A stretch of DNA of 64,000 nt from Adineta ricciae (taxonomy: Eukaryota > Rotifera > Eurotatoria > Adinetida > Adinetidae), in assembly GCA_905250025.1 (NCBI GenBank), contig CAJNOJ010000071.1:366999-430998 (forward strand), read 5' to 3'. Positions 37,911 to 51,555 of the stretch are shown in pieces (position 1 is the first letter of the stretch; each line of letters starts with the position of its first letter). The notes under the pieces were generated by a model that ran no database searches, was not told where the DNA came from, and saw only the letters and a list, made by a program, of their open reading frames with translations. The position numbers were made by a program, and so were the translations under genes.

Positions 37911-39550
37911 TTATTGATTATCGATTGATTTGTATTGTTTAATCAAATCATCAATTCGATTGCCGGCTTCGCTAATTTCTTCATAAAACAAACATTAAAT
38001 CACTTGATAAAATGAACTACGGAGGATAAAACAAACAAACCGATCTCCTCCATTCCTTCGTCAATGAACCAATGAATAAATGCTCGACGTTGAAACAATT
38101 TCTTAAACGGTTGTAAGAAATAATCAAATCGTTGCACTATTCCTGTATGATTCGATATTCCAGTCACGGAACGTGGAAGACCTTTTGGTGGAATATCACA
38201 ATGAGCGATTTTACACTAGTATATCAAAAGAAATGAATGAAACATTTACCGTTGACTTGATGTTTACGCACATTATTCGGAATCCATTGTATAAAACGGT
38301 GATTCGCCTTTTCAGTCGCGAGTAGATCATGGAGGAGTCTCATTGATAACGATTGTCATCGAAAGACGCCTGTTGCTGTCAAATATTTGCCTTCATGTGG
38401 CTGAATGGCTGATATTCGATGATTTTTATCGAACATCTGTTTTACAAGAGATTGCTCAGTTAGATTTTGATAGGAATTCGTTTGAATTGGTGACAATGAT
38501 GTCATTAGAAAATGAAGTGCAGGAAACGGAATCATATTCACAGCTAATTTACGTAAATCCATGTTTAGTTGTCCTGAAAGAAGCGTTCTTGTTTGATTTC
38601 TATTGAGAACGTTCAATATTTTTACCGGGAAATCGAAAACAAGCGGTAACACCGATCATAACTTGGGCTAGAATTTGATTGATATCTGTATCATTTGCCG
38701 GTGGAAACCGAAGAGTTCTGTGTAGGATTTCGAAGAGAGCGTCATTGTCAAAACAAAACGTTTCATCCGCATTTTCAATCAAATCTAAGTTAAATTTCAT
38801 CACTTTAATTCACTTTACTCGTATCTTACGATTCATCGTCAGTACAGCATTGTATGGGTCAATCTGAGAGAAATAACAAATGAACAAATTAATCTGTCAA
38901 GCACGTTTTCAACGTACAAAAACTTGAGACATGGACAACGCAGGAACAATTGAATAAGATTTGATTATTCGATCAGGATATTCCTGTCGAATATGATCAA
39001 GTAATAACGAACCCAATCCTCCACCACATCCACCCCTTATACTATGAAGAAATTGAAAACCGTGGACTACATCACATTCTTCAGCTAGTTGACGAATTTT
39101 TTCAAGTAATTCCGGTAGGATTTCAGCCCCTGAAACAATCCATACCTAGTTTTGTTCACCATTTTAATTCTTTCTATTCCACCTTCAGTGAAAAATCCTT
39201 TAGCAAAGTTATTACTGGCACTCATGTTGCCATTCACTATCAAATCTGGTCGAAACAACTGTCTATACATAGAATTTCGAATTTTATTCACAGAATATTC
39301 ATCTAAATCCGTAAAAGCCGATCGCGGCACATATTTTCCCTGTGTAACTTCAGTAAAATAGACATTTATTCGTTCAAGTTGTAAATCACTATCGCCATGA
39401 TACATTCCCATTGAATCGATTCCATGTTCGTGACAAACATATTCCCAAAACTGATCTTTGAGTTTAGAGAAGAAATTGCTCTATTTAACTCACTTTCTCT
39501 CCTATTGAATTGCCTACTTGTCCAACTTGAATCGTAAATATTTCATGCAT
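37911..39550 (-). pseudogene. Divergent beta-tubulin with one in-frame TGA
   Basis: Eight exons (39494-39550, 39183-39450, 38924-39129, 38830-38863, 38626-38784, 38272-38573, 38041-38215, 37911-37978) join in phase to 422 codons plus stop. The protein aligns throughout with beta-tubulin: MHEI start, HGDSDLQLERINVYF, GQLNMDLRKLAVNM, WIPNN, CDIPPKGL. A TGA at 38356-38358 stands where beta-tubulin has the Gly of VFRG, a single-base change from GGA, and removes the last 108 residues. The GTP-binding signature GGGTGSG reads RGGCGGG. The acidic C-terminal tail is absent (ends KSIDNQ). No other frameshift or stop is seen, so the lesion is recent, a sequence error, or read through. No 43-60 base intron could remove the TGA without also removing conserved sequence. 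Confidence 0.8.
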
Positions 39551-40053
39551 AGATCGAACAAAATAAATAACAAAATGAATTACTATAGAAACAAAGATTG
39601 GCCTTGATGCCTCGATATCGATAAGAAGTTTATCAACTGCAAGTTTTTATACTCTTGTCGAATTGACCCTCATCTATTGGATGGATATACAGAAGAACAC
39701 ACAATAGGCGAAAAAATATCTGCAAGAAGGAGAGAGAACGAAGAATGTCAGAGGTGAAGACCGGCGACGAATAAACTAGTGAAAAAAAAACGAGAGAAAT
39801 ACACAGAACGAAACAAGCGCAACAGCATTACTTCTATTCGTATTATAGGAGGGTCACATCTGGTGTCACAACGACGGTGCATAGACCATCATTCCGTCAT
39901 ACTGTTTGTTTTCTGAGTCGAGAAGAGAAAAAACGTTATTTTTTTGGACTTAAATATTTCATATCCGATGTGTTCTCGTTTTAAGTAATAAACACATATC
40001 TACCTTTCTCTCCACATACACATACACATATATATATATATTCGTAACCACTT
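39551..40053. other. Divergent spacer, tubulin / TBC1D25
   Basis: 503 bases between two ATGs facing apart. AT-rich, with a (TA)n run at 40028-40042. Nothing else recognised; presumably it holds both promoters. Confidence 0.5.
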
Positions 40054-42468
40054 ATGCCTCCAACTAACAATAACAAAATGCATACATCACATTCACCGAC
40101 ATCTTCAATATCACTTGGGACTGATGATTACCCTGAATGTAATAACAGTGATGAGGTAATTTGTGTTTACTCTTTCTCGTTTCCTTCTTTATAATAAACA
40201 AGAAGATAGTATCAGGTGTGTCATACAGCTGAGAGAGATTTCGTCAGTATCGATGGTGAATCACTAGTGCACACGTACATATATATCACATTTCACAATG
40301 GCGTCGTTTCTTTTTTCTTAAAGGTTGCGTCTACATTTACTTCAAAACTTCACTATCGTCAACTTCAATCCGATTATCGTTTACCAAATGTTGTTGTTTT
40401 TACTATTTCGGTGAGTTAATCGAGAAGGAATCATTTGAAAATCCAATCGATTCTGTTTTAGTTAAACGAGTGTAACTTGTGTCAATTGAAAAAGAAATTC
40501 TCTGTCGATACTCAGTTACTATCCTATTCATTTCTTGTTCGTTTAATTAATCGAACATTTAACTTGCGTTCCAATTTCACATTAATTGCCAAAGAATCTT
40601 CTTCGTTCCGATGCAATTTTCCTGTCACTGACGATTTTGACGTCGATGGCTGTATAATGAATATGACTGAAGAAATCGATGACGAGAATAAACAACACTC
40701 AACCTTAGAATTTATTGTTTACAAATATCCTCGAACGAAAGATCAACTTCAATATGATTCAGATGATTGGTGTATTCTAGACGAAAGTTCCAGTACTGCT
40801 GAGCGAAAAGATGATAATTTCGAAATTATTCCCATCCAAAACGATTGCATCATAGTAACAGTGAAACCGAAAGATCAACGACAAGAATCATTTCTACAAA
40901 AAGCAACAGGTAAGTCATCGTTCGTGCACTTGTTGTTTCTCGATCGAAATTTTTTTTTCTAGGCTGGTTACATGGCTCAGTAAATTCTTCGTCGAACAAC
41001 TGTGTGACGAAAAAAGAGTTTCAACAAATGTTAGATCCATCCACTGGTCGTCTACTTGATGAGCAACTTTTTCGACAACGAATATTTGATCATGGTTGTG
41101 ACGAATCCATACGAAAGATAGTCTGGTGTTATCTATTACGCGTCTTTAATGAATCAATGACTAATGAAGATAAAAGTGAATATACTCACCGGGCGAAAGA
41201 ACGATATAATGAGTAAGATTACTAATTAGATAAACGCAAACCTATATTCATGCGTATTCTAGAATGAAACAAGCCTGGCAGAATCGATGTAAGCAGGGTG
41301 ATGTCGAAATTACAACATTAGATAACCTAATTCAAAAAGATGTACGACGTACGGATCGTTCTGTGAAATTCTTTGATGATAAAGAAAATTTATCATGTCA
41401 AAAGTTATTCAATATACTGATGACGTACAGTGTTTATCATCCCGAGCCCGGTTACATTCAAGGTAAACTCTTTGATCGCTCTAGTACAATTTCAGAATGA
41501 GTTTTGCTTTGCTTCTTAGGAATGAATGATATGGTCTCACCGCTTTTATATGTGATACGTGACGAAGCATTAACATATGCATGTTTTTGTTCACTTATGC
41601 GTTATATGAGCCCATTGTTTCATCCCAACGGTAATGCCATGAACCGACGGTTGAGTTTATTACGAAAGACTATACAGGCGATTGATATGGACCTCTGGAT
41701 GAAGATTGAACAGTGCGATATTGGTGAGTCTCGTCGTTTATTCGAATCTTTTAGGAATTTTCGGCCTTTCCAGGTAATCTGATGTTTACTTTCCGATGGT
41801 TATTATTGGATTGTAAACGCGAATTTCCATTCAAAGATATCTTTCGTGTTTTTGAAACCCTTTGGGCATCATTACCAATCGATACGTTCGAATTCAATCA
41901 TGATAATACATTTTCGGATCAAGATGATCTTTGTCCATCATCATTATGTAATCCACATCGTTCATCATTCATGTCATCGATATCGAACACAATTTTATCA
42001 TCACGTTCGTCTTCACCGACATTAGAAGATACACGATCTCAACATTCAAGTCTCGATGGAGGAGATTCGGGTTATCGTGATGAACAACTACCCGGCACAT
42101 TCGATCTGAATCTCCGTTCGAATAGACTCGATAGTTCTTGCTATCTAACTGCATCGACGAATTCCAATTCAATATTAAATATATCCTTAGGAAAATGGTT
42201 GACACACTTTTCCTCGATCGATACCGATGAACAATATTCCGATATGTTCACTATCTTTCTTTGCGTTGCATTACTCGAACAAAATCGTTCGTCAATTATG
42301 CAAATGTCACGATTGAATACTGACGATGATGATGATCACATTGGTTCGTATTTTACTCGTCTTGTCCGACAGCATGATGCTCGACATGCATTACAATTAG
42401 CTCGAAACTATCATCGTCAATACGTTCTTTTTCAAATGCGCGTCAAACATTTACTCACTGAAAACTAA
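40054..42468 (+). CDS. TBC1D25: TBC1D25-type Rab GTPase-activating protein
   Basis: Seven exons (40054-40155, 40324-40410, 40462-40909, 40963-41212, 41263-41462, 41520-41723, 41774-42468) give 661 residues, close to human TBC1D25 (688). The N-terminal region up to about residue 215 would correspond to the PB1-like part. The TBC domain spans about 240-610 and is split by a Ser-rich insert (SSRSSSPTLED), as in TBC1D25. Both catalytic fingers are present: the arginine finger in IQKDVRRTDR and the glutamine finger in YIQGMNDM. Further family features are WRYLL-like WCYLLRVF, RWLLLDCKREFPF and the closing FLCVALLEQNR. In mammals this GAP acts on Rab33B/Rab34 in autophagosome-lysosome fusion; the substrate here is inferred. 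Confidence 0.85.
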
Positions 42469-43605
42469 TTCTCCTTTTTTCATTGTCGTCCTCTATTTAT
42501 TCATTCTCTAGTCTTTCATTTGCTCATCTATTTCTGTATATGGATCATTCTTAGTGGTTAGTACTCAATCCATACTGGATCTCTTTCAATATTTGGTGAA
42601 CATTCTTTTTTTAGAAGTAACTCTCAACCTTTAACGTTTGTTATTTGTAACAAACCAAAAAAAATACGTCTTTTCTCGTTCTCTCTTTCGTTGAATAGTG
42701 TATAAACACAAGTATATGATGGTTTGTACGAATTGTACACGATTCTCTTTTTTTTAATGTCAGACATATAACGAATAACCAAAAACAAAAAAGAAATACA
42801 TTTGAATAAAATTATTTTAAAATAAAATATGTCATTTATTTGACTATAACATCACGGGATAAAGGTGAATGACAAGATATCAAAAGATAAATAGAAAAGA
42901 ATTTCTGCTATGGTCATACGCTTGCAATTGATAAGAAAAATAAGTTTAGTTTGAATTTTCACTGCTTAACCTCAATTCACTGTAACGAATGAAGAGACTT
43001 TCGAATGAGCAAAACATACGTTCAAATTAGGTATCTAAATGATTTTCTCGTTAAATCCAAAATAATGTTCGTTAGAATAGCATTTATTTCAAAGTATCGT
43101 AAGTTAATTATTTCGTAAACATATGACTAATTCTTTATCCTTGAAAACTTTTTTTATCAGTCGTTTACCTGTACATGTTTCTTAAAGATTCTCAACGAAA
43201 AAGTACATTCCTTATCTATTTCAGTTCATAGGAACACAGTCACACATCTACATTCGAATTTCGATGTTGTATTTTGCTAAAATCAATAGTCGTCACTCTG
43301 AAAACATTCGACGTCATTAAACGCCTTCGAAATTGAAACGTGCCATTATGTGCCAGATGTTTCATTCTATTGGCAACATTGATCGAAATGTTGTTTGCAT
43401 AGATATATGTGTATTTTATGAGCCGATTAAAAGTAGAAAGAAAGAAGAAACCTCAACAGAAATAATAAATAATAAGAAAGAATTGACTAACAGAAAAGAA
43501 AAGAAAACGGTAGGTTTAACAAAACGAAACAAAGAAAGAGAAAAAAACAAATCACAGTTCAATACTTGAAAACGTTAGATTCGAGACTGAAGAAAATAAA
43601 CGATA
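42469..43605. other. Convergent 3' spacer, TBC1D25 / VPS13B
   Basis: 1.1 kb between two gene ends. AT-rich and poly-T-rich, with AATAAA-like motifs near 42,805-42,830. A 78-codon plus-strand frame at 43,333-43,569 is Lys/Glu-rich low-complexity sequence without a homologue; I do not call it a gene. Confidence 0.6.
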
Positions 43606-46600
43606 TTATTGACGAATAAGACGGTATAGAGCAAGAAATTGATGACGAAGACGTGAATCAACATAGAATGAAAGATCATTAAATTCTAACAATCCCGACG
43701 AATCAGGCGATTCATTTAATTCAATATCATTCAGTAGGTAATCTCCATGTTGATGTTCATCGTCTTTATGATACACAATTAAATGTCGATTCTTGGTTAA
43801 TATCAAGATTCCATGTTCAATATTGTGATGTTCGAGAACATAATCTAAGATATCAAGTATATCATCTTGATTTTGCGCTATTTGACACGAATGAGAAAGT
43901 TTAAGATAGCTAATTGTTGTGTTTATACGAGCATCTTGCTCTAGTTGTCTATGTCGTCGATGTGGAATATTCATTAAACCAGTTCCATAGAGAATACCTT
44001 GACCTGTTTGTGATATTAGTTGAGCAACACCACCAACTGGTTTAGCAACAATTCCCACAAGACCTTTACCAACACCGGATAGGACAGTTGTTGTAGCAGC
44101 TTGAGAATCATCTCGATTACGAAACGACGCTAAGGGTTGTTCGGCTAGACCGGCAATAGCACCTAATAAACTCAAACTAAATAATTCAAGACCTTGTAGA
44201 AGGCCACTGGTCATTCCCGTTGGAATTTGTCGACAAGTTTCTTCATTGCGCGTTGTATGCTCGGAATCCATCGCTAATCGATCCATATTTCGTGCCACAC
44301 TATTCGCGAATGTTGTTACCGATGTTAATGTACCTAGACAAGGACAAAAAGGTGTCTTCACTAGAAAGCAGTTTGTCATTGTTTTTATCAATTACCAAGT
44401 GAAAAATGTTTCAATAGACTTGTAGCACCTTGAGATATACCAAACATGAATCCACTTGGGCCTTGTCTCATTCCAACGTAAGGTAAGTGAAAGAGATCAT
44501 AGATACCATCGGTTATATTACGGATGAATACAGATGGATTACCTGAAATAATGGGAATTGCAAATAAAAAGAAGTTTTTTGTTATCAAAGGAATTTTACC
44601 TAGTAAATCGAATGAACCAAGTAGAAGCGGTGATCGTGTTAATAGAGACATAAGATAATGTCTAGTTATCAATGTTAATAATTGTTTGTTTGTCGAATAA
44701 ATCGTATGTTTTTGAAATTTATCTGTAAACATAGGTAATTGATGGCAACCGATATAAACTTTCATCGATGCATGTACACTGATAACAATGTCAATTGGTC
44801 CTATGTATAAAGATTCGCAAACAAATGGTGTTCGGAGGAGTTTGTTTTCGATTAGTTCAACTCTTGGATCATTTTCTTTGATATATAAGGGAGTAGCTAA
44901 ATCGAGCGGTAAAAGATGACTGAAGATCTTTAGTAATGCATAGACATAATGATCTTCGATGTAGACATCAAATGGCTGAATTTGAAAGTCGATTTTAATA
45001 AAACGGTTGTTGATACGATGGAAATGTACTGCAAGAAACTTTGGTTCATTATGATCGACAACAATTGGTCGTGAAATTTTATGATTGTGAGATAAAGAAT
45101 CAAATGCTGGAAATGGATCTTCTGTGACTGTTGTATCAATCGACGATGACGAATTTTGTCGATGATGATTAATCACTGACGAATGGGATCTAAATCATCA
45201 AAAAAAGAAACAGATTTCAGTTTGACCGATTATTAAAGGTCGTCGGTTCTTTATCAGCTTGTTATGAAAACAAGGCAAACGTTCTATCTCATCGATATCG
45301 TTATCAAATCATATTTTTCCATTCGTATTTACATGACCTCTTTTTATGATGACATGATCATGACCGAGATAAGTACGTTGAATTTTCGAAAGAAAACAAC
45401 AACAAGAACGGACGAAAGTTTTCTCTCGAACTTACTCGGCGCGTTCTTTGGGTTCGTAAACATTCGCTTTGGTTTTCGACACGCGTTTCTCGTCCTTTGA
45501 CATCAACACAACGGGAAAATCATAGTTATCCTTTGGACTATAACACTGATTATCGATTTGTAATTGATGGATCGCACAGAAGAGTTGCTGTTGATGTAAA
45601 TAGGGCACAGTATCAATAAAACGTTGATAAAATAACAGATTCGTTTTGTCGATTGTTAAACGAAGAATCTCGCGAAATAAACAGATGTCACTTAACTCAT
45701 CCATTAATGATACCGAGATTTTGTTGATAGCAAAATTCAATTGAATTTGTCGATGATTCGCTTGATTGTATTGTTGATGCCAAGCTTTTAGATATTGATT
45801 AGTAGCATTTGAAGTATTTATCGCCAATGTTCGTTCTGACATTGATGAACGATAGTGACGTGGAATGGTTTCCGATATGACAGTAGTTCCTGGTAGAGAG
45901 AGGTAACTAGCATTGCCCATTGAATTGGTTTTCGTTGGTTTCGGTGTTGGAGCCGTTTTAGATGAACGTTGACGATGGACAGGTTCGATTATCAACGTTC
46001 GACTTGCGAATAACGAAACTGGTAGCGAACGAATTAGAACATCATGTAAACCAGGTATTGGAAGGAAAACATCTTCGAATTGTGAATCTATCTTGATCGG
46101 TCGACTCCATGGTACACTCTTTGTAGTTGTTTGTTGAAAATAATTTGTCATTAATTGAATAATATGATTTGGCTGTTCGTTGGGTAGAAACTGTGCGAGA
46201 TAAAATCGTGAACCATTCACTAAATTTTGTAGTGTATTCACATTCGAATTCGCTGTTGTCGATTCCGATGAATCGATTCCGATAAAAGTAGATGAAAAGG
46301 GCGGAATGATATGTGACATTGAAGAAAGATTTTCTAGTCGACATAATAATGGACATGCGCAAGAGTTGACCACTTGAAGAAATGCCCAAGTTGGGTTGGA
46401 ATGAACGGTTAGTTCAATTTGACTGGTTGGCGTTCGTATTGACTGATGGATGGAAAATAATTCACCACGCAAACTTTGAAATGCTGCTGATTTCGGTCTA
46501 AAGAGAAAAAAAACACGAAGCAAATTCGAATTGAGATGAATTTTTCTTGTACTTGATTTGATCATCTTTGTGAAACAGACAACAACATTGTCGATTGCCA

Positions 46601-49600
46601 TTGTCATCAACTAACGGAAATATTCGGATGGGTTTTGATAAATATTGTTTATCATTGTTGTCCGATTGAAATAAAACATAATAATGAATATCTGTCGATG
46701 GTACACCTTGGAAACGATACAACGGAAGGTTTTCGTTCGCTTTAATTTGAAATGAATTGTACGGATAATCAATTGCAAGTTGTTGCTTGGAAATCGGCAA
46801 AATCAAACAAGATAACAGATGATTTGTTCGATTGCAAACTTGATATTTCGATTCGATGGTTAAAATATGTGTTTGATCGAGATATTCATGTCGAACATGG
46901 CAAATAAAATAATCGTTATTCGAAGATTTAATAAAATATAAATCGATCGAACCATTTGTGTACAAACGATTATTGATCAAAGTCGATGGATTAATCATCG
47001 GAATATTTCGTACGAAAAGATCAATTGTCTGACATTGAATATGTTCGCCATCATGCGGATCGATGAGAACGAATTGAATTTGACTATATTCGAATTTTGA
47101 AAGACATGTCAATTCCGACGAATGAATATATACATGATTATGGCCAGCATTTGCATATAAATGGAAATTAAATGGGGTGAGATTGTTTATCAATGTTGAA
47201 GGTTTAAATTGAATTAAAATGGTGTTTAAATGGGAATAAAGACGAAGGGATTCGAGACGACAATCGATGGAATTCGTAGTCATTAAGGTTGGATTGATTA
47301 CTGAGAAAGAAAAACATCAATCTTTAGTTGAAGTCCGCAATATACTTACAAGGTGGAGTCTTCTTTGGATGATAGTTTACTTGAGGTTCGATTACAACGG
47401 GTCCATTAGCGCTGATAGTTGGATTCAGAATGTCATTCGTTTGTTCAATCAATGGCACGGGAATTCCATCTTCTGCTGGTTTAACTTTCAAATGTTCTTG
47501 TCGAAGAAGATCAAGAATTGAATACGATTTCGAGCTCAATGCTTGAAGTTCTAATAAATAATCAAGTAATGAAACATCATCGGAATGAGTCTGTTCGATT
47601 CTATCCAATGACAAATAAGATTGATTATTTAACTGAAATATACATTCAGTCAATTGTTCCGCGTCGATCTGTTGCAATCGATGTTCGTACACTTGATTGA
47701 TATTGTCCAGAATGACATCGTAATAATATGTATACAAGCCATTTGATTCTAGTACGAATTGCTTCTCTTGATTCAAATGTAACAAAACTGATTGTGTTAA
47801 AAACGATCGATAGATAACAATCGGTGTAAACACGATACAAGTAAAATTATCCTGATCAAATAGATGTATCCATATGGAAGATTGATCACTAGTTGAAATG
47901 ATTCCATCTTGATTCAATTGATCAATGATATATTTATGTGAAGAATTCCATTGGATGTATTCGATATCTTCTCTAGTTTGTAAGCAACTTGCATAGGTTT
48001 CGTAGGCTAGAATCGAAATATCGACTTGTCGTGAACCGACACTCAAGTAGAGTTTTAAGTTTATGTCAATGTTACAAAGATTCTTGAAGATTAGTTTGCC
48101 AAAGATATGTAGATGACGACGAATTTGATGTTGATCGTATTGAACTTGTAAATAGAATAGATGTGGACTATTTTCGAATTGAACAATAGATTTCAGATTG
48201 TTATCGGAATGATGAATATTGATTGGTGATGAACGATATGGATCGGATGAGAAGTGTTCGAGCGAGAATTGAATTAACATTTCGTTCGTATGAATTTTAG
48301 ACCAAATGAAATCTGTTGTTTGCGAAGATGGAAGAACGAGAAATTTATCATTGGTATCATATTGTTTCAAACCAATTGAACAATTCAAATGATTAGTAAA
48401 CAGATAGTACGTGTAATAGAATGATTCATCGGTTTTTGTCAACGCTAAAGCTACAATGAAAACTTCAATGATCATCATAGGATGATTTCGGTGTTTTACC
48501 TTCTTGTGTTTGTTGATTTAAATCTAAAACTTTGATCATATCTGATCGAATCCATTGCTGATAAAGAATATTGATCAAATGACACAACGATTGACTTAAT
48601 CGGATATTGATATGATCGATGTCAAAATGCAATTGGCAAACAAATGAGGTTTTAGCTGAACGAAACAATTCATTATACTTTCCGTTATTCAAATCGAATA
48701 CTTGGGGAAATGTTGTTGATACACTTGACTTCGATACGTCAATGAATAGATTTAAATTGATCAGAGCTGGTTCGATACAAGAACGTTTTGTTAAAAAGCG
48801 ATACTCTAATGCTTCGAGTGAAAGAATCGTTTCAATACTAATTGTTTTCGTTTCGAGACGTTGACTATAGTCAAAGGAAATATTGTCTAAATGTAATGTT
48901 AAAATATCGTGTTGACATTGACCAAGAATCGATTGAAATTTGGATGAAGATTTTATTTTCTAGAAAATGAACATAACCAAGTTCTTCTTTTGTTTTTCAA
49001 AAGCAGAAAATGCATTACCGGAGGATCAATCATGAAATTGACATGAATTGTAGCAATTTTAATAGTCATTTCAAGAGATGGTTCATACCGTTGACTCTGT
49101 AGGGAATCAATGCGTGTTGAAGCAGCCAAGGAATCAGCTTGGTTTATAATCGACGAAGCATTCACCAAAACAACACGCCACATTTCCGAATAAGGATTTT
49201 GTCCGAGATCATTACTAAAATCCAGAAATAGAGGTTGACCATCGGTCAATTCAAATGTTTGCCATGTAACAAATTGTTTAGTACCAAAATGCCAATATTG
49301 CATTAGACATTCAACCTAATGATAATCCATATTTACAATCAAAATTTATCGAAAATAAAACGAATCCTACTGTTTTAATTCGGTGTGGGATGACAACTCC
49401 GGTTAGATCATCGTGAAATGGTAATGGAAGTATATGACATTTAAGAATCGATCTTCGTTCGGGATATTTCCATGTCATGCATGATGCTAATGCATGATGA
49501 TTAGTTGTTGTAAATGATATTTCATTTGTATTAGGCAAATCATTGGAGGATTGAAATAGACATTTCATTGAACCATTTCTTAAATCATCAACAGATATAA

Positions 49601-51555
49601 TGTCATCTTCGACATGTTCGTTGATCTGTAAAGGTCGAAATAAAGCTATGGACACGTCGACGATTGTTCGGATTTGATTGATAACTGTGATTAAATATGC
49701 TAAAATATTGAAATCGAGTTTACCAGTCAACGAGGAAAATTCTAAATGAAGCAATGAATATGTTTGATGATGGTCGAGTTTTAACGTTGCTTGACATGGA
49801 TAGATAAGTAAATGGTGATTCAAACGTGCATGTAAATCATTGACAATCAAAGAAAATCGCGTCATACGTACATGACGATCATAGTGTAATGTAAAATGAA
49901 CGTCCGATAGCGATAAACGTAAGCATTCATCCCAACTCAGAGACATTTTCGATGTTGATACTTTGACTTTGCGAACACTCGATACTACCGATTGACCATC
50001 GAGTGCAGTTGTACTTGTAGGTTTATACCGTTCGACAATAATATCTAAAAACAAGTGCACAATATTGGCGGATGGACAATGAGTATGATGATAAGTTTAC
50101 ATACTGGCTTTTTCGACAATGAAGGTAAGGAATGGTACATGAGAAGACTTATTGGCAAGGGATTTTGTCATCTGAAAAGATATAATTTCAAATAAGTTTT
50201 AGAAAAAAACGAACTCTTCCTTACTTTGTATTGTAAACTAATTCGATCGATATCAATTCCAGCGAAGAGGATCGGTGTTGGTGTATTGTTGTTATTATTA
50301 TTATTATTCATCAATAGTGGATTCTGTTCTTCCACGCGAGCTAGTTTATTTTCTTCTATATTTAGTTGTTGTTCATTAGGCAAAACCTCTGAATTATTTC
50401 CATCGACGGATGGATCTTCCTCCTCTGTGAAAAGTGTTGTTACTGATGGTACATAAGACCATGCCCATGAAATCCAACCGGGTTGTGCAGGATTTAATTC
50501 TACTGTTTTCTCTTCAACTGGTATTAACGGAGGTAAGGAGGGTAACGGAGGTGGAAGTGCCACAGGTGACGGCGGTGGTGAGAGTTCTTTCGATGGTACT
50601 CTCTTGAATTCTTTCAATGGTTTATCGCCGTTCGAATTAATTTGTTGATCAATCAGTAGCATGATATTTTCTATCAAACGCATTAACATCGATAGTTGAT
50701 TATCAACAATCGAAATTTCAATATTTGCGCAGTAAAAACTTAACCGTGTTTGAATTGGTTTCGTATTCAATTGTTGATAAACATTCGCATACGACATTTG
50801 GATACGGCACTCACATGAACAGCGTGATAATAGAGGAACTTCATATCGATGAACTTTACCATTCAAATCACGTTTATCTAAACATAATGTTATATCTGGT
50901 AAAGAAATCAAACGTCGTAATGATAAATCTTGTTGTGTTAATTCAATGAATGCCTTCGCCCAATTTTGATTAGCAGCATAGCATTGCGCTGTTCGTGATG
51001 ACAATGATATGACGATATCATGCTCGATAAATTTCACCACTAGATTATTAACAACAATCTGAACATTGTTGAGAATACGCGCAAGAACCGTTTGGACGTA
51101 ATTAGATTGCTCCGGCGTTGCTGGTTGCTGCTGTTGGATAAGTACTTGATCTGAATTGATTTCATTCGAAGTGGACGATGGAAAATCATTAGTTGATGTG
51201 CATTCTTTATTTAAAACAATGACAAGTTCAATTTGATTGATAGTAACAACGATGGGTTCGGAATTTATTCGAATCCACGGAATCTATGACAGAAGAAAAA
51301 TTTTCGTTTATCTTTTTCACGACATAGTCAACTTTCTGTACATACATGAATGCGTAACTCATGAATAATTCCACTTTGAAAGACAATTGGAAGGGTTGGA
51401 ACTAGTTTTTGAATATTTGCTAGACGTAATTCAAGATTGTAAAAAACAACATCACCACCCCATAGAGATAATTGAAAATCTTCTCGACGTAGTTTTACGT
51501 ATTGATCAATATACGATAGGAGCCATGGTGTTATATATGATTCAAGTTTGAACAT
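43606..51555 (-). CDS. VPS13B: VPS13B/COH1-type bridge-like lipid transfer protein, shortened
   Basis: Twelve exons (51346-51555, 50225-51283, 50105-50171, 49371-50044, 49019-49315, 48500-48959, 47350-48450, 46553-47300, 45436-46497, 44600-45189, 44396-44542, 43606-44333) give 2,380 residues, all in phase. The N-terminal chorein domain is clearly VPS13B (LWGGDVV, SGIIHELRIH, INSEPIVVTIN). So is the C-terminal end (TLTSVTTFANSVARNMDRL, LLGAIAGLAEQP, GVGKGLVGIVAKPVGG, SQTGQGILYGTGL). Human VPS13B is about 4,020 residues, so roughly 40% of the middle rod is absent. The proteins form grooves that move lipids between membranes; VPS13B acts at the Golgi. A Pro-rich and an Asn-repeat segment lie near residues 250-340. 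No stop or frameshift seen. Confidence 0.88.
50285..50312 (-). repeat. Trinucleotide run coding poly-Asn in VPS13B
   Basis: A run of GTT/ATT (AAC/AAT in minus sense) codes eight or so consecutive Asn residues in exon 2 of the VPS13B gene, next to a Pro-rich stretch. It is probably length-variable. Confidence 0.7.

Noticed and set aside
38343-38606. Open plus-strand frame over the tubulin exon
   Set aside because: Shadow of the tubulin coding sequence on the other strand.
43333-43569. 78-codon Lys/Glu-rich frame between convergent genes
   Set aside because: Poly-purine low-complexity sequence in a 3' spacer, with no homologue or splice support.
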